Below, piece by piece: positions 1-5,201 of a stretch of DNA of 6,130 bases. Origin of the DNA: Actinomycetota bacterium (GTDB lineage: Bacteria > Actinomycetota > Actinomycetes > Streptosporangiales > Streptosporangiaceae). A program made the position numbers and the translations under genes. A model generated the notes under the pieces. It was not told the origin of the DNA. It made no database searches and was given only the letters and a program-made list of their open reading frames with translations. Every line of letters starts with the position of its first letter. Within the stretch, counting starts at the first letter, position 1. The DNA is taken from NCBI GenBank assembly GCA_003242605.1, contig QGUZ01000304.1:1-6130 (forward strand), written 5' to 3'.

Positions 1-10
1 GGTGTGCCGG

Positions 11-628
11 TCAGAGCGAGGCGAGCACGGCGGCGGCGACGAGGAGCAGGGCGGCGCCGAGCGCGGCGAGCGGGGCCGGGGACCAGGTCACGGTGAGCGT
101 GCCGGCGGCGTCGCCGGACCGGCCGCGGGCGCGCGCCGACTCCTCGACGATCTGCTCGGCGACCCAGTGCGCGTGGGTGCGGTTCGCCACCGCCTCGGCG
201 TGGTCGCGCGGGGTGTGCCCGGGGCGGTCCCGGTCGCCGTCGCCGTCCCGGCCGCCACCGGCCGGGCGGCTGCGGGCCATCCGGATCAGCTCCCGGTTCG
301 ACACCTGCGGGGTCCACGAGCGGATCGTGCGGCCGCCGGACTCGATGAGGATCGCGTGGGTGACCCGCACGTCGCCGAGCGCCGCCCACGGGACGAACGC
401 ATCCCGCAGCGGGTTGCGCACGAGCACGCCGTCCTCGCGCAGGAAGATGCCCGGGCGCAGGCAGGTCACGTAGATCACCGCGGTGAGCACGCCGAGCACC
501 GCGCCCGCGACGAGCGAGGACGGCATGCGGCCCCGCACGATCAGATCGACGGCGTTGAGCGCGGCGAAGGCGAGCCAGATCCAGCCGAGGACGAACGCCC
601 CCTTCGACCGGAACACGCGCGGCTTCAC
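11..628 (-). CDS. PH-domain membrane protein, function unknown
   Basis: A 205-residue protein opening with GTG (628-626), which overlaps the add TGA as GTGA, so translation is probably coupled to add. Two hydrophobic segments (about 11-31 and 37-57) are followed by a bacterial PH-like domain at about 58-105: RPGIFLREDGVLVRNPLRD (58-76), VPWAALGDVRV (79-89) and a final strand ending RSW (103-105). This pattern matches the actinobacterial family related to mycobacterial low-molecular-weight antigen CFP-6. A hydrophilic Gly/Asp/Arg-rich linker (about 120-150) and a short helix lead to a third hydrophobic segment at 184-204, which ends at the stop. Topology is therefore probably three membrane helices, with the PH domain between the second and third. 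The ligand and role of these PH domains are not established. The start is supported mainly by the overlap and domain start, since the upstream GC-rich sequence shows only a weak ribosome binding site. Confidence 0.85.
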   Translation of the reverse strand: MKPRVFRSKGAFVLGWIWLAFAALNAVDLIVRGRMPSSLVAGAVLGVLTAVIYVTCLRPGIFLREDGVLVRNPLRDAFVPWAALGDVRVTHAILIESGGRTIRSWTPQVSNRELIRMARSRPAGGGRDGDGDRDRPGHTPRDHAEAVANRTHAHWVAEQIVEESARARGRSGDAAGTLTVTWSPAPLAALGAALLLVAAAVLASL

Positions 629-1713
629 GGCAGGCCCGCCCGCCACTTCAGCCGGGCGAAGCCCGGCTTGATCACGCCGTTGATCAGCGCCAGCCGCTCG
701 TCGAACGGGATGAACGCGGACTTCATCGCGTTCACCGTGAACCACTGCAGGTCGTCCCAGCCGTACCCGAAGGCGTCGACGAGCTTGGCGAACTCCTCCG
801 ACAGCGAGGTGTTGCTCATCAGCCGGTTGTCGGTGTTCACCGTCACCCGGAAGTAGAGCCGCCGCAGCAGGCCGATCGGGTGCTCGGCGATCGACGGGGC
901 CGCCCCGGTCTGCAGGTTCGAGGTGGGGCACATCTCCAGCGGGATGCGCTTGTCCCGCACATACGCGGCGAGCCGGCCGAGCTTCGCCGTGCCGTCCGGC
1001 GACACCTGGATGTCGTCGATGATCCGCACGCCGTGGCCGAGCCGGTCCGCGCCGCACCACTGGATCGCCTGCCAGATCGACGGCAGCCCGAACGCCTCGC
1101 CGGCGTGGATGGTGAAGTGGGCGTTCTCCCGCTGCAGGTACTCGAACGCGTCCAGGTGCCGGGTGGGCGGGTAGCCCGCCTCGGCGCCGGCGATGTCGAA
1201 GCCGACCACGCCGACGTCCCGGTACCGGACCGCGAGCTCGGCGATCTCCATCGAGCGGGCCTGGTGCCGCATCGCGGTGAGCAGCGTGCCGACCCGGATG
1301 CCGAACCGCGCCGAGCCGTCCCGGAACCCGTCGAGGACCGCCTGCACCACCTCGTCGAGGCCGAGCCCGCCCGAGGTGTGCTGCTCCGGGGCGAACCGCA
1401 CCTCGGCGTAGACGACGCCGTCGGCGGCGAGGTCCTCGGCGCACTCGAACGCCACCCGGTAGAGCGCCTCGCGGGACTGCATCACCCCGACCGTGTGGGC
1501 GAAGGTCTCCAGATACCGCTCGAGCGACCCGGAGTCGGCCGCCTCGTGGAACCACTGCCGCAGGTTGTCCGGGTCGGTGCTGGGCAGCCGGTCGTACCCC
1601 GACTCGCGGGCGAGATCGATGATCGTCTCCGGCCGCAGGCCGCCGTCGAGATGGTCGTGGAGCAGAACCTTCGGCGCCTTGCGGATCTCCTCTAGGGTCG
1701 GCGTCTGGTCCAT
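625..1713 (-). CDS. add: Adenosine deaminase
   Basis: Converts adenosine and deoxyadenosine to inosine and deoxyinosine plus ammonia, in the cytosol; amidohydrolase superfamily with a zinc TIM barrel. The length of 362 residues is typical. Metal and catalytic motifs appear in order: HDHLDG (19-24) with ligands H19 and H21; HAGE (203-206) with metal ligand H203 and catalytic Glu206; RLGHG (224-228) with H227; EMCPTSNLQTG (260-270); and TVNTDNRLMS (291-300) with metal ligand D295. The residue after D295 is Asn rather than the second Asp of the E. coli and mammalian enzymes, a variant I recall in actinobacterial Add proteins. The ATG at 1713 has AGGA seven bases upstream. The gene lies 45 bp after the cupin gene and its TGA overlaps the next GTG as GTGA. 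It completes the purine side of the salvage cluster. A related function such as 6-aminodeoxyfutalosine deamination is possible in this superfamily, but context favours adenosine. Confidence 0.95.
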   Translation of the reverse strand: MDQTPTLEEIRKAPKVLLHDHLDGGLRPETIIDLARESGYDRLPSTDPDNLRQWFHEAADSGSLERYLETFAHTVGVMQSREALYRVAFECAEDLAADGVVYAEVRFAPEQHTSGGLGLDEVVQAVLDGFRDGSARFGIRVGTLLTAMRHQARSMEIAELAVRYRDVGVVGFDIAGAEAGYPPTRHLDAFEYLQRENAHFTIHAGEAFGLPSIWQAIQWCGADRLGHGVRIIDDIQVSPDGTAKLGRLAAYVRDKRIPLEMCPTSNLQTGAAPSIAEHPIGLLRRLYFRVTVNTDNRLMSNTSLSEEFAKLVDAFGYGWDDLQWFTVNAMKSAFIPFDERLALINGVIKPGFARLKWRAGLP

Positions 1714-1719
1714 TCGCTC

Positions 1720-1725
1720 ATCCTA
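1720..1725 (-). promoter_or_regulatory. TAGGAT before add: candidate leaderless -10 box, or the add ribosome binding site
   Basis: On the minus strand TAGGAT ends six bases before the A of the add ATG, exactly the spacing of a -10 hexamer when transcription starts at that A. The motif fits the TAnnnT consensus of actinobacterial housekeeping promoters. No TTGAC-like -35 box is seen 17-18 bp further upstream. The AGGA inside it (1721-1724) is also a well-spaced Shine-Dalgarno, seven bases from the ATG, which is the simpler reading. Confidence 0.45.
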
Positions 1726-1758
1726 TGTCGCGCCGCCGGTACGGCCCGCCGCGCGCGG

Positions 1759-2115
1759 TCACTCGTCCTCCCGGTGGGCGGTCTCCGGCGAGAACGCGGG
1801 CAGGCAGACCGCCACGTACTCGGCGCCGTCCGGGCCGACGCCGTACCGGATGCGCTCGCCCGGCTCGGTCACCACGGCCTGGCCCGCGCCGACCTCGGTG
1901 ACCCCGCCGTCGTGCTCCACCCGCAGCGTGCCGCGCAGCACCAGGGTGAACTCGGCGAACTCCGGCTTCTGCGGCGGCTCGGACCACCCGGGCGGGGCGA
2001 CCATGTGGGCGATCGACAGCCGCCCGTCCCCGGTGTTCACCCGGCCCACGTACTCGTCGATGATCTTGCCGCCCGGCACCGGGATACGGCTCGCCGACTC
2101 GATCTTGCGCACCAT
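1759..2115 (-). CDS. Small single-domain cupin protein of unknown function
   Basis: A 118-residue protein with one predicted cupin beta-barrel over about residues 30-108. Recognisable parts are the first cupin motif region PEFAEFTLVLRGTLRVEHDG (51-70), with conserved Glu and the turn Gly, and the second motif region VGAGQAVVTEPGERIRYGVG (75-94). The usual metal-binding His-x-His of motif 1 is absent (the segment reads GWSEPPQKPEF), and the motif 2 His is replaced in ERIRYGV. The protein therefore probably does not hold the classical metal site and may bind a small ligand or act on sugars without metal. No signal peptide or membrane segment is visible, so it should be cytosolic. It sits between deoA and add with short gaps on both sides, implying a role linked to nucleoside or pentose metabolism; that is inference from context only. 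Its ribosome binding site and full cupin length argue that it is a genuine gene. Confidence 0.87.
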   Translation of the reverse strand: MVRKIESASRIPVPGGKIIDEYVGRVNTGDGRLSIAHMVAPPGWSEPPQKPEFAEFTLVLRGTLRVEHDGGVTEVGAGQAVVTEPGERIRYGVGPDGAEYVAVCLPAFSPETAHREDE

Positions 2116-2122
2116 GACGACT

Positions 2123-2127
2123 ACCTC
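2123..2127 (-). promoter_or_regulatory. Ribosome binding site of the cupin gene
   Basis: The minus strand reads GAGGT seven bases before the ATG at 2115-2113. The site lies inside the 27-bp gap after deoA, and it supports both that start and the gene being truly expressed. Confidence 0.65.
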
Positions 2128-2142
2128 GATCCCCTTCCCGGC

Positions 2143-3426
2143 TCAGGCGGTCACCCTATCGATCACCAGCGGCAGCAGGCCCGGATCCGGCGCGTCGCCG
2201 ATCTCGTAGGCGCCCTCGAGCGCCGCGAGCGCCCGGTCGAACCGCTCCGGCTCGTCGGTGTGCAGGGTGAGCAGGGCCTGCCCCTTGCGTACCCGGTCGC
2301 CGGGCTTGGCGTGCAGGGTGACGCCCGCGGCGTGCGCAACCGGGTCCTCCTTCCGGGCCCGGCCCGCGCCGAGCCGCCAGGCGGCGACGCCCACCGCGTA
2401 GGCGTCGAGCCGGGTGAGCACGCCGTCGGCCGGGCAGGTCACGTCCATCGTCTCGGCGGCGCGCGGCAGCGGCGCGTCCGGGTCGCCGCCCTGGGCCCGG
2501 ATCATCCGCCGCCAGGCGTCCATCGCCGAGCCGTCCTTGAGCGCGTCGGCCGGGTCCCGGCCGTCCACCCCGGCCGCGGCGAGCATCTCCCGCGCCAGCC
2601 GTACCGTGAGCTCGACCACGTCCTCCGGGCCGCCGCCGGCGAGCACCTCGACCGCCTCGGCGACCTCGAGCGCGTTGCCGACCGCCCGGCCGAGCGGCCG
2701 GTCCATCGCGGTGAGCAGGGCGACCGTGCGCACCCCGGCGTCCTCGCCGAGCTCGACCATGGTGGTGGCGAGCTCCTGGGCCGAGGCCACGTCCTTCATG
2801 AACGCGCCGGAGCCGACCTTCACGTCGAGGACGAGCGCCCCGGTGCCCTCGGCGATCTTCTTCGACATGATCGACGAGGCGATGAGCGGGATCGACTCCA
2901 CGGTGCCGGTCACGTCGCGCAGCGCGTACAGCTTGCGGTCGGCCGGGGCGAGCCCCTCCCCGGCGGCGCACACCACCGCGCCCGCCTCGCGCAGCACGGC
3001 GAGCATCTCGTCGGCGGACAGCGACGCCCGCCAGCCGGGGATCGACTCGAGCTTGTCGAGCGTGCCGCCGGTGTGGCCGAGGCCCCGGCCGGACAGCTGC
3101 GGCACGTACGCCCCGCACGCCGCGACCAGCGGCGCGAGCGGCAGCGTGATCTTGTCGCCGACGCCGCCGGTGGAGTGCTTGTCCGTGGTCGGGCGGTCGA
3201 GCATCGACCAGTCCATCCGGGTGCCGGAGGCGACCATCGCCGCGGTCCACCGGGCGATCTCCCGCCGGCTCATGCCGTTGAGCAGGATCGCCATGGCGAG
3301 CGCGGACATCTGCTCGTCGGCCACCTCGCCCCGGGTGTACGCGTCGACGACCCAGTCGATCTGCGCGTCGGACAGCTCGCCGCCGTCCCGCTTGGTGATG
3401 ATCACGTCGATCGCGTCGAAGCTCAT
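2143..3426 (-). CDS. deoA: Thymidine / pyrimidine-nucleoside phosphorylase
   Basis: Catalyses phosphorolysis of thymidine and deoxyuridine (possibly also uridine) to the free base and (deoxy)ribose-1-phosphate, as a cytosolic dimer. The 427 residues match the family's full length of about 430-440. An N-terminal helical domain is followed by the phosphate-binding DKHSTGGVGDK (82-92) and the family signature SGRGLGHTGGTLDKLE (112-127). Substrate-binding residues equivalent to E. coli H85, R171, S186 and K190 appear as H84, R170, S185 and K189. LDVKVGSGAFMK is at 200-211, and the C-terminal PYNP domain spans about 338-412. Sequence alone does not separate strict thymidine phosphorylase from the broader pyrimidine-nucleoside type. 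The ATG at 3426 follows a GGGGG run five bases upstream, an atypical site. The gene lies 72 bp after cdd, behind a strong hairpin, and 27 bp before the cupin gene. No deoC or deoB is visible to use the sugar phosphate. Confidence 0.96.
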   Translation of the reverse strand: MSFDAIDVIITKRDGGELSDAQIDWVVDAYTRGEVADEQMSALAMAILLNGMSRREIARWTAAMVASGTRMDWSMLDRPTTDKHSTGGVGDKITLPLAPLVAACGAYVPQLSGRGLGHTGGTLDKLESIPGWRASLSADEMLAVLREAGAVVCAAGEGLAPADRKLYALRDVTGTVESIPLIASSIMSKKIAEGTGALVLDVKVGSGAFMKDVASAQELATTMVELGEDAGVRTVALLTAMDRPLGRAVGNALEVAEAVEVLAGGGPEDVVELTVRLAREMLAAAGVDGRDPADALKDGSAMDAWRRMIRAQGGDPDAPLPRAAETMDVTCPADGVLTRLDAYAVGVAAWRLGAGRARKEDPVAHAAGVTLHAKPGDRVRKGQALLTLHTDEPERFDRALAALEGAYEIGDAPDPGLLPLVIDRVTA

Positions 3427-3449
3427 GAAACCCCCATCAGGTCGCCGGG

Positions 3450-3484
3450 GAACCGGCCCGGGCTGAGGTGCGCCGGGCCGGTTC
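3450..3484 (-). repeat. Perfect 12-bp inverted repeat (hairpin) between cdd and deoA
   Basis: GAACCGGCCCGG (3450-3461) is exactly complementary to CCGGGCCGGTTC (3473-3484), with an 11-nt loop (3462-3472). It begins 14 nt after the cdd stop and ends 23 nt before the deoA ATG. In RNA from the minus strand it would form a very GC-rich stem. No U-run follows, so it does not meet the classical intrinsic terminator definition. It may act as a partial terminator, an mRNA-stabilising or processing element, or a palindromic operator. The inverted repeat is seen directly; its role is inferred. Confidence 0.8.
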
Positions 3485-3498
3485 GAAAGAGACCGGGC

Positions 3499-3930
3499 TC
3501 AGCGCACCCGCCCGAGGTCGTCCGGGCCGAACGCGAGCGGCAGCACCTCCGCCATCCGCTTCGGCCCCTCGGTGGTCTGCAGCAGCAGCTCCGGCCCGCC
3601 GTGCTCGTACAGCAGCTGCCGGCACCGCCCGCACGGCATGAGCGGCTCGCCGTTCCCGTCCACGCAGACGAAGGCGACGAGCCTTCCGCCGCCGGTGGCG
3701 TGCAGCGCCGAGACCAGGCCGCACTCGGCGCACAGGCCGAGGCCGTAGGAGGCGTTCTCGACGTTGCAGCCGACCACCACCCGCCCGTCGTCGACGAGCG
3801 CCGCCGCGCCGACCGGGAAGTTCGAGTACGGCGCGTACGCGCGCCGCATCGCCTCGGCCGCGCGCTCGCGCAGCAGGTTCCAGTCGATCTCCCGTTCGGT
3901 GGTCGCGCCGCCGTCCGGCGCTCCGGTCAT
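3499..3930 (-). CDS. cdd: Cytidine deaminase (homotetrameric type)
   Basis: Hydrolyses cytidine and deoxycytidine to uridine and deoxyuridine plus ammonia, in the cytosol. The protein has 143 residues, close to the usual 130-140 of the small tetrameric class, with about 15 poorly conserved N-terminal residues. Substrate-binding NVEN is at 56-59. The zinc site is C67 with catalytic E69 (CAEC, 67-70), plus C100 and C103 in PCGRCRQ (99-105). The residue after the catalytic Glu is Cys70 rather than the Arg of Bacillus-type enzymes; from memory this CAEC form also occurs in Mycobacterium. AYAPYSNFPVGAA (31-43) is the typical N-terminal motif. The ATG at 3930-3928 overlaps the permease stop as ATGA and has an AGGA site eight bases upstream on the minus strand. 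The gene supplies (deoxy)uridine to the DeoA encoded next. Confidence 0.97.
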   Translation of the reverse strand: MTGAPDGGATTEREIDWNLLRERAAEAMRRAYAPYSNFPVGAAALVDDGRVVVGCNVENASYGLGLCAECGLVSALHATGGGRLVAFVCVDGNGEPLMPCGRCRQLLYEHGGPELLLQTTEGPKRMAEVLPLAFGPDDLGRVR

Positions 3931-5201
3931 GACGCCTGTCCTCTCCGGTACGGCACGCCGTCCGCGGCCGGCATGCGCAGCCGCTGCGAGGCGAGCGACA
4001 GCACGAGCAGCGTCGCCAGGTGCGGCGTGAACGAGGTGAACTGGTCGGGCACGGTGTCGGTCACCGCGAACACGACGAACACCGCGAGCGCGCAGACCGC
4101 GGCGATCACCGCCGCCCGCACGTGGCGGCGCCGCACCGCCTGGTAGACCGCGAACGCCACGAGCAGCAGCGCGATCACCAGCAGCAGCGCGTGCACCGAC
4201 ACCCCGCCCTGGCGGAGCTGCAGCGCGTCGGTGAACCCGAACAGCGCCGCGCCGCCGGCGAGCCCGCCCGGCCGCCAGTTGCCGAAGATCATCGCGGCGA
4301 GGCCGATGAAGCCGCGGCCGCCGGTCTGGCCCTCCCGGTAGATGCCCGCCGCGACCAGGGAGAGAAACGCCCCGCCGAGCCCGGCGAGCGCGCCGGACAC
4401 GATCACCGCGACGTACTTGTAGAAGTAGACGTTCACGCCGAGCGACTCGGCCGCCACCGGCCGCTCGCCGCACGAGCGCAGCCGCAGCCCGAACGCGGTC
4501 CGCCACAGCAGCCAGTAGCTGAGCGGGACGAGCAGGATCGCCACGATCGTGAGCAGCGAGACGTTCTGGGTGAGCCCGCGCAGCAGCCCGGCCAGGTCGG
4601 ACAGCAGGAACCAGCCCTTCGCCTCCAGCGCCTGCAGCGGCTCGCCGATGCCCGGGATGCTCACCCGCTCCGGCGCGGGCACCCGGGGCGACTGGGTCTC
4701 ACCGCCGCCCGGCATGCCCTCGAACACCAGCTTCGACAGGTACTGGGTGACGCCCTGGCCGAGCATGGTGATCGCCACTCCGGAGATGATGTGGTCGACG
4801 CCGAAGGTGACGGTGGCGATCGCGTGCAGCAGGCCGCCGAGCGCGCCGCCGGCCAGCCCGGCGATCACCCCGGCCCAGGGGCTGCCGAACTGCAGCGCCC
4901 CCCACGCCCCGAACCAGGTCCCGAAGATCATCATGCCTTCGAGGCCGATGTTCACCACCCCGGCCCGCTCCGACCACAGCCCGCCGAGCGCGGCGAGCCC
5001 GATCGGTACGGCGAGCCCGAGCGCGGCGCCGAACGTGCCGCCGGAGGTGATGTCGTTCGCCCCGGTGAGCACCCGCCCGATCGACAGCAGTACGAGCAGC
5101 CCGAACAGGCCGAGCAGCAGCGTCCGCCACGACATGCGGAACCGGGACGGCGCCGCGGTGCCCGCGGCCCGCGCCGGCGGGGCCGCCTCGGTGACGCTCA
5201 C
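3927..5201 (-). CDS. Nucleoside ABC transporter permease, YufQ/NupQ-like
   Basis: Second membrane subunit of the importer, expected to pair with the preceding permease to form the channel. It has 424 residues, roughly 100 more than Bacillus YufQ-type proteins. The extra length comes from an Ala/Pro-rich N-terminal tail of about 25 residues and additional C-terminal hydrophobic segments. Family landmarks are SERAGVVNIGLEGMMIFG (77-94), DHIISGVAITMLGQGVTQYL (136-155), the ATPase-contact loop AFGLRLRSCGERPVAAESLG (236-255) and GRGFIGLAAMIFGNWRP (295-311). Hydrophobic spans lie near 27-45, 58-75, 83-104, 108-131, 137-157, 213-234, 258-285, 297-325, 336-356, 363-381 and 393-406. The GTG start overlaps the preceding TGA as GTGA. 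The stop overlaps the cdd start as ATGA, so import and cytidine deamination are likely translated in a coupled way. Substrate specificity is inferred from context. Confidence 0.93.
   Translation of the reverse strand: MSVTEAAPPARAAGTAAPSRFRMSWRTLLLGLFGLLVLLSIGRVLTGANDITSGGTFGAALGLAVPIGLAALGGLWSERAGVVNIGLEGMMIFGTWFGAWGALQFGSPWAGVIAGLAGGALGGLLHAIATVTFGVDHIISGVAITMLGQGVTQYLSKLVFEGMPGGGETQSPRVPAPERVSIPGIGEPLQALEAKGWFLLSDLAGLLRGLTQNVSLLTIVAILLVPLSYWLLWRTAFGLRLRSCGERPVAAESLGVNVYFYKYVAVIVSGALAGLGGAFLSLVAAGIYREGQTGGRGFIGLAAMIFGNWRPGGLAGGAALFGFTDALQLRQGGVSVHALLLVIALLLVAFAVYQAVRRRHVRAAVIAAVCALAVFVVFAVTDTVPDQFTSFTPHLATLLVLSLASQRLRMPAADGVPYRRGQAS

Noticed and set aside
2..856. A plus-strand open frame covering the PH-protein gene and the 3' end of add.
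   Set aside because: The translation is compositionally a GC-shadow, and the minus-strand genes beneath it have clear domains and an exact stop/start overlap.
1749..1758. CCGCGCGCGG palindrome between the cupin stop and add.
   Set aside because: It is a short, loopless self-complementary GC run that is expected by chance at this base composition. No U-run or paired site accompanies it.
3423..3437. A minimal ATG-to-TGA reading frame (Met-Gly-Val-Ser) on the minus strand overlapping the deoA start as ATGA, resembling a leader peptide.
   Set aside because: There is no ribosome binding site in front of its ATG and it is only four codons long, so chance is the better explanation.
3427..3498. A classical Rho-independent terminator after cdd.
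   Set aside because: The stem is strong but no U-run follows on the minus strand, so it is reported as an inverted repeat of uncertain role instead.
1774..4146. A very long open frame on the plus strand (about 790 codons) antisense to the cupin, deoA and cdd genes and the permease 3' end.
   Set aside because: Its translation is low-complexity and rich in Arg, Gly, Ala, His and Pro with no domain, as expected of a shadow frame in GC-rich DNA. The opposite strand carries four clear protein families over the same bases.
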